Positions 8,036-16,704 of a DNA stretch of 64,000 bases are shown one piece after another; positions within the stretch are counted from its first letter, which is position 1, and each line of letters opens with the position of its first letter. A model generated the notes under the pieces. The model was not told the origin of the DNA. It ran no database searches and worked only from the letters and a program-made list of their open reading frames with translations. Source of the stretch: Jeotgalicoccus marinus DSM 19772 (lineage in GTDB: Bacteria; Bacillota; Bacilli; Staphylococcales; Salinicoccaceae); contig NZ_AUEE01000008.1 of NCBI RefSeq assembly GCF_000425825.1, positions 1 to 64,000 of the forward strand. The letters run 5' to 3'. The position numbers and the translations under genes are program-made.

Positions 8036-9184
8036 ATGCTAACACTTTTGAAAAATGCTGAGGTCTATGCACCGGAATATTTGGGGCAACAATCAATTCT
8101 ACTCATTAACAACAGGATAGGGAAAATCGGTGATGTGGATGAAGCGGCTGTGAAATCACTAGGGGTAGAATACAAAATTATCGATGTGAAAGGCAATATT
8201 GTCACACCAGGGTTCATTGATCCTCATGTCCATTTACTTGGTGGTGGTGGGGAAGGTGGATTTGCTACGCGTACGCCTGAACTACAGCTCAGTGATTTGA
8301 TTCAATCTGGTATAACATCTGTTGCAGGTTTAATTGGAACGGACGGAACAACACGTCACCTAACTTCCTTACTTGCTAAGGCACGTGGACTTGAAATTGA
8401 AGGGGTATCGACTTATATCTACACAGGAAATTACGATGTGCCAACACCAACCATTACATCAAATGTTAAAGATGACGCAATTTTAATCGATAAAGTCATC
8501 GGTACAGCTGAAATTGCCATTGCTGATTCTAGATCAGGTCAACCTAATGTTCATGAACTCGCAAAAATCGTCGGACAAACACGTGTGGGTGGCATGTTGA
8601 GTGGTAAGGCAGGTATCACGCACTTCCATACCGGTCCGGGGAAAGCTTATCTTTCGATTTTACACCAGTTGTTAGATGAGTATGAATTACCGGCAGGAAA
8701 TCTACATGTGACACATATTACAAGAAGTAAGGGATTATTTGATGATGCAATTCGACTAGCTAATCGAGGATCTTATGTCGATATTACAGCTGATGATGAG
8801 ACATATCAATGGGTCTCTTACTACAAAGATCATGGTGGGGATTTATCGAAACTGACTATTTCTTCTGATGGAAATGGCAGTTTACCTAAGTTCGATGAGG
8901 AAGGGAACTTACTCGGCTTAGGTGTTGCAAGTACTAGAACTTTATTTGATCAAGTTGTTGCTACTTTAAAAGATGGAAAACTTAGCCTTGAGGAAACATT
9001 GAGATTAGTTACGACAAACACTGCTGAAGCATTGAAATTAGACAAGAAAGGGAAAATTGTAGAAGGAAAAGATGCAGATTTACTCGTATTAGATGGGGAA
9101 TCCTATCAACTTCAACACGTATTCGCCAAGGGACAACATATGTTTCTGAATGGAGAAGTTTTAGTTAAAGGAACGTTTGAATAA
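8036..9184 (+). CDS. iadA: Isoaspartyl dipeptidase
   Basis: Cytoplasmic M38-family amidohydrolase that splits beta-aspartyl (isoaspartyl) dipeptides left by protein breakdown. It is 382 residues; E. coli IadA is about 390. The first metal-binding motif is DPHVHLLGGGGE near residue 62, further histidines occur in THFHTG and LHVTHITRSKG, and the conserved SSDGNGS carries the catalytic aspartate near residue 280. The residue aligned to the carboxylated Lys162 of E. coli IadA (VIGVKCAIS) appears to be glutamate here (TAEIAIADSRS). It starts 16 bp before an NhaC-type antiporter gene, suggesting one operon. Confidence 0.9.
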   Translation: MLTLLKNAEVYAPEYLGQQSILLINNRIGKIGDVDEAAVKSLGVEYKIIDVKGNIVTPGFIDPHVHLLGGGGEGGFATRTPELQLSDLIQSGITSVAGLIGTDGTTRHLTSLLAKARGLEIEGVSTYIYTGNYDVPTPTITSNVKDDAILIDKVIGTAEIAIADSRSGQPNVHELAKIVGQTRVGGMLSGKAGITHFHTGPGKAYLSILHQLLDEYELPAGNLHVTHITRSKGLFDDAIRLANRGSYVDITADDETYQWVSYYKDHGGDLSKLTISSDGNGSLPKFDEEGNLLGLGVASTRTLFDQVVATLKDGKLSLEETLRLVTTNTAEALKLDKKGKIVEGKDADLLVLDGESYQLQHVFAKGQHMFLNGEVLVKGTFE

Positions 9185-9199
9185 AAGGGGGGACAAGAT

Positions 9200-10624
9200 A
9201 TGAAGAGAAAACCAAATTTATTTGAAGCATTTTCTCCTATTGTAGTCATGTTACTACTGTTAGCGATTGGTTTTGGCGTATTTGATTTAAATCCAGAACC
9301 GCTATTAATACTATCTTCTGTCTATGCTGGCTTTATAGCTTTAAAAATTGGCTTATCTTGGTCAGATATGATGGATGGCATTCAAGAAAAAGTAAGTCAA
9401 GCAATGCCTGCGATTTTAATATTAATTTCTATTGGTATTTTAATTGGTACATGGATGATTTCAGGTACCATTCCAATGCTAATCTATTATGGGCTTGAAC
9501 TGATCAATCCCACATTTATTGTACTCATCGCCTTCGTAGTATCCGCGATTATTTCAGTTGTGACAGGGACATCATGGGGATCTGTAGGAACAGTTGGTGT
9601 TGCATTGATGGGCATTGCAACGGGTCTTGATGCTAATCTTCCTGCTACAGCAGGTGCCATTGTCGCTGGGGCTTACTTTGGAGATAAATTATCACCACTT
9701 TCAGATACTACAAACCTTGCACCCATTGCAGCAGGTAGTGAACTATATGAACATATTAAACACATGTTATGGACAACCATACCTGCCTCCATCGTTGCAA
9801 TGATTGTTTACTTAATTGCAGGTTTCAATACATCAGCTAGTGGAGCTGAATCTGAAACAATGACAGGTATGCTGACAACGCTTAATGAAATGTTTAATTG
9901 GAATATACTCTTATTAATTCCACCTATTATCATTCTATACGGTGCTTTAAGAAAGTATCCAACCTTACCAGTGATTATCTTTTCTTCAATAGTGGCCGCT
10001 TTACTAGGAATCTTTATACAAGGTTTTACCATACAAGATGTGTTTGCTTCAACAGTTACAGGTTTCGACGTCAGTATGGTAAATAAAGATGGTTTCGATA
10101 GCACATCCGTCATGCCGGAAGTACTAGATTTAATACATCAAGGTGGTATGCAGTCAATGACAAGTGTCATCCTTATTGCTTTCTCTGCATTTGCCTTTGC
10201 AGGAATTATGACGAAATCAGGTGCCTTGGATGTTATCATTGAACAATTGCTTAAGTTTGTTAAACGCACAGGTGATTTAGTTTTGTCTACAGTGCTATCT
10301 TGTTTAACCATGGCACTTGTTACAGGTAACTCTTATCTTTCAATTATCGTACCTGGTGAAATGTTTAAAGACACTTATAAAATGAAAAATCTAGCAGCTA
10401 AAAACTTATCAAGAACTCTAGAAGACTCAGGTACTGTAGTGGTTCCATTGATTCCTTGGTCATCTGCAGGTGTGTTTATGGCTGGAACACTTGGTGTACC
10501 GACGCTTTCATATGCCCCATGGGCAGTTGTATGTTATGTAGGCTTTATATTCGCAATTATTTTAGGGTATACTGGTATTGGTATCGCTAAAGATTTAAAA
10601 GCAGAAAATAATATAAAAGAATAA
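9200..10624 (+). CDS. nhaC: NhaC-family Na+/H+ antiporter
   Basis: Integral membrane antiporter of 474 residues with about eleven or twelve membrane segments. The NhaC hallmark GAYFGDKLSPLSDTTNLAP lies near residues 153-171, and a matching second-half motif (LEDSGTVVVPLIPWSSAGVF) near residue 410. Family members exchange protons for sodium, or in some cases malate and lactate. Placement right behind iadA and in the same direction as asparaginase and a malate/tartrate dehydrogenase makes an organic-anion role possible, but the sequence alone cannot decide. Ribosome-binding site AGGGGGG is 9 bp before the ATG. Confidence 0.88.
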   Translation: MKRKPNLFEAFSPIVVMLLLLAIGFGVFDLNPEPLLILSSVYAGFIALKIGLSWSDMMDGIQEKVSQAMPAILILISIGILIGTWMISGTIPMLIYYGLELINPTFIVLIAFVVSAIISVVTGTSWGSVGTVGVALMGIATGLDANLPATAGAIVAGAYFGDKLSPLSDTTNLAPIAAGSELYEHIKHMLWTTIPASIVAMIVYLIAGFNTSASGAESETMTGMLTTLNEMFNWNILLLIPPIIILYGALRKYPTLPVIIFSSIVAALLGIFIQGFTIQDVFASTVTGFDVSMVNKDGFDSTSVMPEVLDLIHQGGMQSMTSVILIAFSAFAFAGIMTKSGALDVIIEQLLKFVKRTGDLVLSTVLSCLTMALVTGNSYLSIIVPGEMFKDTYKMKNLAAKNLSRTLEDSGTVVVPLIPWSSAGVFMAGTLGVPTLSYAPWAVVCYVGFIFAIILGYTGIGIAKDLKAENNIKE

Positions 10625-10632
10625 TATGTTCT

Positions 10633-10665
10633 AAGACATCTTCAAAACTGAAGATGTCTTATTCA
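10633..10665 (+). terminator. Hairpin after nhaC
   Basis: AAGACATCTTC (10633-10643) pairs perfectly with GAAGATGTCTT (10650-10660). The following T run is weak, so termination may be partial and the next gene may be reached by readthrough. Confidence 0.55.
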
Positions 10666-10680
10666 TAGGAGTGAATAATT

Positions 10681-11148
10681 ATGAACCTTAAGACCTATCA
10701 AAAAGACCTTGATTACTTATTGGAAGACTATTATTTACCAGAAGAACAAAAACAGTACTCAGCTATGCCAAGAATAGCTGTAGAGATTTCAGAGACCAAC
10801 AGTAAAAGGTATTCAATGATGGGTATTGATGAAAATCGTTTAGTGACTTTCTTTATTTTAGAAGAAGGTGAAGCGGTAAAAACATTTTCTAAAAATGACA
10901 GAGATATTCTCTTACGGTCGTTTTCAACTAACTACAAAGATCAAGGGAAAGGTTATGCTAGAAAAGCTTTAGAATTAACACCGGATTATATACGAGAGAA
11001 TCTACCTCATATAAATGGTATTGTCTTAGGTGTGAATAAGGTGAATATCCCAGCCCAAAAACTATATGAGAAATGTGGATTTATCGATGAAGGGAATAGA
11101 GTGATGGGACCGAAAGGCGAGATGAAAGTGATGAAATATTATCTGTAG
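10681..11148 (+). CDS. GNAT-family N-acetyltransferase
   Basis: A 155-residue protein with the GNAT acetyl-CoA-binding motif A (FSTNYKDQGKGYARKAL, residues 80-96; Q-x-x-G-x-G core) and motif B (NIPAQKLYEKCGF, about 122-134). The substrate is unknown. The ATG at 10681 has AGGAGTG upstream. It sits between the iadA-nhaC pair and the asparaginase gene, all on the plus strand, but this gives no clear hint of its acceptor. Confidence 0.85.
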   Translation: MNLKTYQKDLDYLLEDYYLPEEQKQYSAMPRIAVEISETNSKRYSMMGIDENRLVTFFILEEGEAVKTFSKNDRDILLRSFSTNYKDQGKGYARKALELTPDYIRENLPHINGIVLGVNKVNIPAQKLYEKCGFIDEGNRVMGPKGEMKVMKYYL

Positions 11149-11187
11149 ATTATTGTTATAATGTAGGAGAAATACAGGGTAAAGGGG

Positions 11188-12162
11188 ATGCAAATGGTAC
11201 ATATTAAATTACTCACTACAGGTGGGACAATCGCAAGTAAAAGAGATCCACAGACAGGCTTACAGAAAACTGGTGTAATTAGTGGTAAAGTATTGATGTC
11301 GCAGTTAGAGATTGACGACAATATTGAAATCAGTGTTGAAGAGATTTTTAGTAAATCGAGTGGTGCCCTTACATTTGAAGATTTAATCCACTTAAAAGAT
11401 AAAGTGACAGAACACATATTAGATAATGAAGTTGATGGAATTGTTTTGACACATGGTACAGATACTTTGGAAGAAACATCGTTTTTTTTAAGTCAGGTGA
11501 TTGATACGACAAAAGCAGTCGTTGTTACAGGCTCACAAAGGGGACCAGAACTTATTGGTAGTGATGCCTATGCAAATCTACAAGATGCTATTACTTTGGC
11601 CGCTGCACCAGATGCTAAACAAATCGGTGTAAGTGTATTCTTTAATCAAAAAGTTTTTATGCCGAGATTCGTTAAGAAGATTAATTCAATGAATGTTGAC
11701 GGCTTCGGTGGTGGCGGTACAGGATACCTTGGGACCGTCGACGGTAATGATGTAAAAATATATCAATATCCAAAAAAGCACGATACATATAAAGTGAAAG
11801 AGAAACTAGCGAATGTGGATATAATTAAATGTGCTCTAGATACTGATGAGAAATTTATAGATTGTGCAATTGAGCATAAGGTAGACGGTCTAGTGATAGA
11901 AACCATGGGACGCGGTCATGCAAACGATAGAGTCGCTGCCGGCGTTAGACGAGCAATTGAACAAGGTATTACTGTTGTTATTACCACAGCCTCAGAAGAT
12001 GGCGATGTGAAAGTGGCCTATGATTTCTCTGGAGGCATATCACAATTTAAAAAAGACGGTGCAATTAATGGTGGCTCTTACGATAGTAAAAAAGCGAGAA
12101 TTAAATTAGCAGTTATGTTGGGTGCTGGAGAGACAGTTACTAAGGAAGATTTTTGGTATTAA
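11188..12162 (+). CDS. ansA: L-asparaginase
   Basis: Cytoplasmic enzyme hydrolysing asparagine to aspartate and ammonia. Of 324 residues, the two threonine signatures are present: TGGTIAS at residues 10-16 and HGTDTLEET near residue 88-96, where the second Thr and Asp form the catalytic set. The C-terminal region VDGLVIETMGRGHAN is also conserved. No signal peptide is present. Two ATG codons (11188 and 11194) both have usable purine-rich upstream sequence; the first was kept. Together with iadA it could feed aspartate from peptide turnover. Confidence 0.9.
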   Translation: MQMVHIKLLTTGGTIASKRDPQTGLQKTGVISGKVLMSQLEIDDNIEISVEEIFSKSSGALTFEDLIHLKDKVTEHILDNEVDGIVLTHGTDTLEETSFFLSQVIDTTKAVVVTGSQRGPELIGSDAYANLQDAITLAAAPDAKQIGVSVFFNQKVFMPRFVKKINSMNVDGFGGGGTGYLGTVDGNDVKIYQYPKKHDTYKVKEKLANVDIIKCALDTDEKFIDCAIEHKVDGLVIETMGRGHANDRVAAGVRRAIEQGITVVITTASEDGDVKVAYDFSGGISQFKKDGAINGGSYDSKKARIKLAVMLGAGETVTKEDFWY

Positions 12163-12248
12163 AATAATTAATATCTTTAATGATATAATAAGTTAAATAC
12201 AACTGAATATTCAGTTTTCAATTGTAATACAAACATCGGGGTGAAGGA

Positions 12249-13304
12249 ATGAAGTCATTAAAGATTGCAACAATTCCAGGTGATGGGGTTGGTAAGGAAA
12301 TTATGCCGGAAGCGGTTCGTGTTCTTGAAAAAATTGCAGATGTACACGGTGGTTTGAATTTTGATTTTACAGAGTTTCCATATAGCTGTGATTATTATTT
12401 AGAACACGGCAAGATGATGCCAGATGATGGTTTGGACCGTCTCAGTCAATTTGACAGTGTATTTTTAGGCGCTGTTGGTGATGTGTCTAAAGTACCCGAT
12501 CATATTTCATTGTGGGGTTTACTTTTAAATATTCGTAAAGAATTTCAGCAAGAGATAAATATCAGACCGGCTAAGTTGTTGAAAGGTATTGAACCCAAAC
12601 TAGCGAATCCAAATCCTTTTGATATAGTTGTCGTCCGTGAAAACAGTGAAGGGGAATACAGTTCAATTGGTGGACGTATTTTCCACGATGATAATGAGAT
12701 TGCCATACAAAACAATGTGTTCTCAAAACGTGCGACTAAACAAGCAATGAATGTCGCTTATGAATTAGCAGGTAAGAGAAAAGGTTTAGTCACAAGTGCA
12801 ACGAAGTCCAATGGAATTTTTCATGCCATGCCATTTTGGGATGAGATTTTTGACCAAGTTTCCAGTCAGTATCCAACTATAAAATCAGACTCAAAACATA
12901 TTGATGCCTTAGCCGCATATTTCATTACTCATCCCCATGAATTAGATGTCGTGGTGGCAAGTAACTTATTTGGAGATATATTATCGGATGTTGGCGCAGC
13001 AATTATGGGAAGTATAGGAATCGCACCTTCAGCTAACCTAAATTTAAACGCCAAATTCCCATCCATGTTCGAACCAGTACATGGATCTGCACCAGACATT
13101 GCTGGAAAAGGTATAGCTAATCCAATTGGACAAATTTGGACTGCAAAAATGCTATTGGAATTTAACGGTGAAGAAGAAATTGCAGATCATTTATTGAAAG
13201 TCATTGAAGATGTCACTGCTGATGGTTATCAAACAGGAGACCTCGGTGGAAAATACAAGATGACAGAAGTGACAGATGAGATTATTAAGAGATTAGGTAA
13301 ATAA
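12249..13304 (+). CDS. Tartrate/D-malate dehydrogenase (decarboxylating), isopropylmalate dehydrogenase family
   Basis: NAD-dependent beta-decarboxylating dehydrogenase of 351 residues. The N-terminal IATIPGDGVGKEIMPEA and the metal-binding DILSDVGAAIMGS (about 243-255) are family marks; the C-terminal GSAPDIAGKGIANPIGQI region binds NAD. The substrate loop (SLWGLLLNIRKEFQQEINIRP) resembles tartrate or D-malate enzymes (YcsA/DmlA) more than LeuB. No leucine biosynthesis genes are near. Exact substrate is uncertain. It ends in a strong terminator followed by 51-bp palindromic repeats. Confidence 0.8.
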   Translation: MKSLKIATIPGDGVGKEIMPEAVRVLEKIADVHGGLNFDFTEFPYSCDYYLEHGKMMPDDGLDRLSQFDSVFLGAVGDVSKVPDHISLWGLLLNIRKEFQQEINIRPAKLLKGIEPKLANPNPFDIVVVRENSEGEYSSIGGRIFHDDNEIAIQNNVFSKRATKQAMNVAYELAGKRKGLVTSATKSNGIFHAMPFWDEIFDQVSSQYPTIKSDSKHIDALAAYFITHPHELDVVVASNLFGDILSDVGAAIMGSIGIAPSANLNLNAKFPSMFEPVHGSAPDIAGKGIANPIGQIWTAKMLLEFNGEEEIADHLLKVIEDVTADGYQTGDLGGKYKMTEVTDEIIKRLGK

Positions 13305-13314
13305 AATGAAATCA

Positions 13315-13349
13315 GGTGTGGGATTTGAGTTCCCACACCAGATTTTTTG
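13315..13349 (+). terminator. Terminator after the malate/tartrate dehydrogenase gene
   Basis: GGTGTGGGA (13315-13323) pairs with TCCCACACC (13331-13339), followed by a T-rich stretch (ATTTTTTG). Confidence 0.8.
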
Positions 13350-13357
13350 TTTGATTT

Positions 13358-13495
13358 GTCTATAAGTAGTTGTGAATTGAGTGACTTATAGATTTTTGAA
13401 GCCATTTTGTCTACAAGTGGCTGCAATTTAGAGGACTTATAGACTTTTGAAGCCATTTTGTCTATAAGCACCAACTTTTTAGAACACTTATACAA
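13358..13495. repeat. 51-bp palindromic tandem repeats, array A (3 units)
   Basis: Units start at 13358, 13409 and 13460, exactly 51 bp apart. Each has a left arm (GTCTATAAGT or variant), a 16-bp inner segment, a right arm (ACTTATAGAC or variant) and a 15-bp linker. The two complete linkers are identical (TTTTGAAGCCATTTT) while the inner segments vary. The array lies between converging genes. See the findings for the same architecture at three other loci. Confidence 0.9.
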
Positions 13496-13540
13496 TCCCA
13501 ACACAACAATTCACCACAACATCAACCTCGTATAGATAAT

Positions 13541-14263
13541 CTAGTTTACTTGCTTACGTGAAAATGTCAGCGTACCGATAATCACCAGTATCATTCCAAT
13601 GATCAACCCTAATACTAAATACATATGAGGATTCACAGTATCAATGAGGCTTTTATCGCTTATGGTCATACTTAGTAATGGGTAAGCCCAGGGGTATAAT
13701 GGTGCAATTGATGGAATGGGTGCGATTAAAAGATTAGGAATGGTTAATACTGCGTTAATGAGTATCGGTGCTGTGTAGTTTTTCCAATGTGCTGAAATTA
13801 ATAACATCAATGCAATTAATGGTGCACTGGCAAGCCATCCGTATCCAAGGCTGGTCAGTATTTCTGAATAGGGTAGTGGTTCACTGATTTCATGAATTAC
13901 TTTAATAAGGAATAGACTAAAGAAAATGAATCCTTGAGTGACGGCGGTTAAGCTAAATGAGAGAGTAAACTTCACCAAATAAATAACAGATTTTCTAATT
14001 GGCATAGTTAAATACAGTTTCCAATTTTTCTGGTCATGCTCATAACGGCATGTAAAAGCTGTGATGATTCCCGTGAGTAAAGGTAGAAGATAGATACCAT
14101 ATAGTCCAATCATTCTTGAAAAAATATCCATCCAACTATAGTCACCTAAGTTAGCATAGTAATTTCCAATTAAGAAACAAAATAATGGGCCGATAAAAAT
14201 CAGATACCAGACTTTTGATTTCAATAATTTATAAGCTTCACTTTTAAATACTCTAATTAACAT
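13541..14263 (-). CDS. ABC-2 permease, peptide-antibiotic export/immunity type (second subunit)
   Basis: A 240-residue membrane protein with about six membrane segments, starting MLIRVFKSEAYKLLKSK, typical of BcrB/LanEG-like ABC-2 permeases where the first helix follows a basic amphipathic stretch. It is the last gene of a three-gene operon (ATPase, permease, permease) that is divergent from a two-component system. This layout is known for bacitracin and lantibiotic resistance modules. The stop lies just beside the 51-bp repeat array and no separate terminator is visible on this strand. Confidence 0.78.
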   Translation of the reverse strand: MLIRVFKSEAYKLLKSKVWYLIFIGPLFCFLIGNYYANLGDYSWMDIFSRMIGLYGIYLLPLLTGIITAFTCRYEHDQKNWKLYLTMPIRKSVIYLVKFTLSFSLTAVTQGFIFFSLFLIKVIHEISEPLPYSEILTSLGYGWLASAPLIALMLLISAHWKNYTAPILINAVLTIPNLLIAPIPSIAPLYPWAYPLLSMTISDKSLIDTVNPHMYLVLGLIIGMILVIIGTLTFSRKQVN

Positions 14264-14265
14264 GA

Positions 14266-14970
14266 TTACACATCCTTCTTATTGAAGTGGATACTCGTTA
14301 TGACGTAAGAAATTAAACCTAAAATTAATCCGAGACTGATATTTACTAGTGGATTAGGAACCTGCATAGTTGGCCAAGTCAGTGGTAACCAGTTGGGTAG
14401 TCGGTCGCTAAACATAACCAGTACTGCGAAAAATACACCAACGGAAAGCACAATGCCTTGGTTCTTAAAATTCAGTGCCAACCACAACTGTAAAATAGTG
14501 ATTGGTAAGGCAGCTAAAAGTGGTGCAAATGCTAAGGTCAAAGCATAAAGTAAAGGGAAGTTACCTTCAAAGTTTAAAAGCTGACTCATGACAAACATGC
14601 CCACAAAAACCAGTACGGATGAAATGAACAAGAGTGTCATCGTTACCATTAATTTGGCAAGGTATAAACGCCATTTACTAATGGGTAGGGATAGTAATTG
14701 TTTTAACGTGTTTTCAGCATGTTCTGTATTTGCTATTACTGAAGTAATTATCGATATGGCAAGCATCAAGACTGCAGGCATTAGACTCATGATGTAGGTG
14801 AACATAGCTGCATACAAATCGCCATCGTAATTGTCATAGATATAGTCATAGCGAATTAGGAAATTTGCTAATGGTACTGCCAATATCCCTAAAGACCCTA
14901 ACAAGACAAGCATCCATACAGACTGTCGTTTCAACTTTGTGAACTCTAGAAAGACAAGCTTACTTAACAT
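14266..14970 (-). CDS. ABC-2 permease, peptide-antibiotic export/immunity type (first subunit)
   Basis: A 234-residue membrane protein with about six membrane segments, beginning MLSKLVFLEFTKLKRQS. The start at 14970 is preferred to the upstream ATG at 14994 because AAGGTGATC precedes it at proper distance; it then overlaps the ATPase gene by 11 bp, implying translational coupling. The segment ANTEHAENTLKQLLSLPISKW is characteristic of this permease class. It should pair with the next permease in the exporter. No lantibiotic or bacteriocin precursor is visible nearby, so immunity to foreign peptides is more likely than self-immunity. Confidence 0.78.
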   Translation of the reverse strand: MLSKLVFLEFTKLKRQSVWMLVLLGSLGILAVPLANFLIRYDYIYDNYDGDLYAAMFTYIMSLMPAVLMLAISIITSVIANTEHAENTLKQLLSLPISKWRLYLAKLMVTMTLLFISSVLVFVGMFVMSQLLNFEGNFPLLYALTLAFAPLLAALPITILQLWLALNFKNQGIVLSVGVFFAVLVMFSDRLPNWLPLTWPTMQVPNPLVNISLGLILGLISYVITSIHFNKKDV

Positions 14971-15880
14971 AGCGATCACCTTCTGACTCCTCAATAATTT
15001 TTAAGAAAATATCTTCTAAAGATGCGATAACAGGTTTTGCACCATATACTTTTACATCATGTTTGACCAGTGTGCTGATGATGTCACTAACTGCATCTTC
15101 ATCCGTTGTTTTCACACGTAAATGTTCTTGATTTAAGTCAATTTCATAATTATTTTTGATCAGTGTCTCGGCTGTCTTTCTATTACTAACTTTAAACTCC
15201 GTTGTGGGATCTGCTAAAGTACGTAAGGCATGAATACGATCTTGATAGATTAATCTTCCTTTAGAAATAATGCCAACATAGTCTGCTACTTGGTCGATTT
15301 CACTGAGCAAGTGACTGGAAATTATTATCGTCTTGTTTTCTTTTTTAGCTAAATTTTGAATCAAGCTTCTAATTTCTTGAATACCAGAAGGATCTAAGCC
15401 GTTTGTCGGTTCATCCAGTATTAAAAGTTCAGGGTCACCTAACAAGGCAATGCCAATTCCTAAACGCTGTTTCATTCCTAGTGAAAAATTTTTAACTCGC
15501 TTCTTGTCTGTGTGACTTAGACCTACTGTTTCTAAAACTTCTGTACTTCTCGCTTTATTCACTCCCAAAATCCTTCTAAAGACTTCTAGATTTTCGTAAG
15601 CTGTCAAATGGCCATAATAAGATGGATTTTCAACAAGTGATCCAACTTCTCTAAGAATATTTATTCTATTTGATTTTAGGTTCTTATCGAAAATAGAAAT
15701 TTGACCAGAACTTGCTTTAGTTAAGCTCAGTAACATTTTAATGACTGTTGTTTTACCTGCGCCATTCGGACCTAAAAAGCCATATACTTGACCTTTAGGC
15801 ACATTGAGATTAACGCTTTTAATCACCTGGTGTTTTCCAAAATACTTACTTAAGTCAGTTGTCTTTACGATTGTTTCCAT
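14960..15880 (-). CDS. ABC exporter ATP-binding protein, BcrA/LanF type
   Basis: ATPase of about 306 residues. Walker A is GPNGAGKTT, the signature FSLGMKQRLGIG is the degenerate form usual in BcrA-like ATPases, and Walker B is LLILDEPTNGLDP. About 90 residues follow the ATPase core, another BcrA feature. The start at 15880 has GAGGTG 6 bp upstream; the longer frame from 15907 has none. First gene of the operon, head to head with a response regulator gene across about 145 bp that holds a palindrome and repeats. Expected role: removal of cell-envelope-active peptides. Confidence 0.85.
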   Translation of the reverse strand: METIVKTTDLSKYFGKHQVIKSVNLNVPKGQVYGFLGPNGAGKTTVIKMLLSLTKASSGQISIFDKNLKSNRINILREVGSLVENPSYYGHLTAYENLEVFRRILGVNKARSTEVLETVGLSHTDKKRVKNFSLGMKQRLGIGIALLGDPELLILDEPTNGLDPSGIQEIRSLIQNLAKKENKTIIISSHLLSEIDQVADYVGIISKGRLIYQDRIHALRTLADPTTEFKVSNRKTAETLIKNNYEIDLNQEHLRVKTTDEDAVSDIISTLVKHDVKVYGAKPVIASLEDIFLKIIEESEGDRYVK

Positions 15881-15939
15881 TTCAATCACCTCATTTATTT
15901 GATACATTCATCTTAAAATTCCGAGGTTAATTGAAGTTT

Positions 15940-16007
15940 TGTTCAAGTTTAAGTTTAGTTTAAGAATTGATTCGAGCTATCTATATAAAGTGAATTCACT
16001 TTATAAT
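15940..16007. promoter_or_regulatory. Divergent regulatory region of the ABC exporter and its two-component system
   Basis: A tract of spaced repeats (TTCAAGTTTAAG then TTTAG and TTTAAG, about 15942-15965) resembles tandem sites for an OmpR-type regulator. Next to it 15984-16005 is a perfect 22-bp palindrome centred on GAATTC (arms TATAAAGTGAA / TTCACTTTATA), overlapping a -10-like TATAAT (16002-16007) ahead of the regulator gene. Autoregulation is inferred. Confidence 0.5.
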
Positions 16008-16026
16008 GAACTAAAGAGGTGAGTCG

Positions 16027-16704
16027 ATGATTTCAGTTTTATATGTTGAGGATAATGTAGAAATTGGTGAGTGGGTGGAACGAGAGTTAGTAGATTCTGG
16101 CATGACAGTGACTTGGTTAAAGTCAGGAGATGAGGCAGTGAGTCTTGCTGAAAACCATGAGTTAGTGATATTAGATGTCATGCTACCGGGTATTGATGGC
16201 TTCACAGTTGGTCAACGTATAAAAAATAAATATGCCGATAAACCACTCATAATGTTAACAGCACTAGGTGCAGTAGAAGATAAAGTACAAGGGCTCGGTT
16301 TTGCTGATGATTATTTAACAAAGCCTTTTAGCATGGAAGAATTGATTGCAAGAATCAACATGTTGATGAGACGACAGGGGCAGGGTCAGAGGCAAAATGA
16401 AATGATTGAAATTGAGCATTTAAAAGTTTATCTAAATGAACATCAAGTTTTTGATGATAGAAATGACGAGGAAATTAGGCTGACAGCTAAGGAACTAAAA
16501 ATCTTCTTCTTTCTATTAGAAAATAAAAACCAAATCCTCACCAAAGAACAAATCTATGAGGCTGTGTGGAATGAATCCTATATAGCTGGAGATAAGTCCA
16601 TCAATGTCCATATTAGGCACCTAAGAGAAAAGATAGAAGATGATTCGAGTCAGCCAAAAATTATCGAAACGATACGCGGAATTGGATATCGGGTGAGATT
16701 ATGA
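16027..16704 (+). CDS. OmpR-family response regulator of the ABC exporter
   Basis: A 225-residue regulator. Receiver domain 1-115 has the acidic pocket (YVEDN), phospho-acceptor Asp in LVILDVMLPG near residue 51, Thr in IMLTALG and Lys in YLTKPF. The winged-helix domain ends with TIRGIGYRVRL. One residue of the usual GAD segment is missing (GLGFADDY). It overlaps the kinase gene by 4 bp and is divergent from the ABC exporter, its probable target. Confidence 0.88.
   Translation: MISVLYVEDNVEIGEWVERELVDSGMTVTWLKSGDEAVSLAENHELVILDVMLPGIDGFTVGQRIKNKYADKPLIMLTALGAVEDKVQGLGFADDYLTKPFSMEELIARINMLMRRQGQGQRQNEMIEIEHLKVYLNEHQVFDDRNDEEIRLTAKELKIFFFLLENKNQILTKEQIYEAVWNESYIAGDKSINVHIRHLREKIEDDSSQPKIIETIRGIGYRVRL

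Noticed and set aside
9615-10113. Open frames within nhaC on both strands
   Set aside because: They overlap a clear antiporter gene and show no family features.
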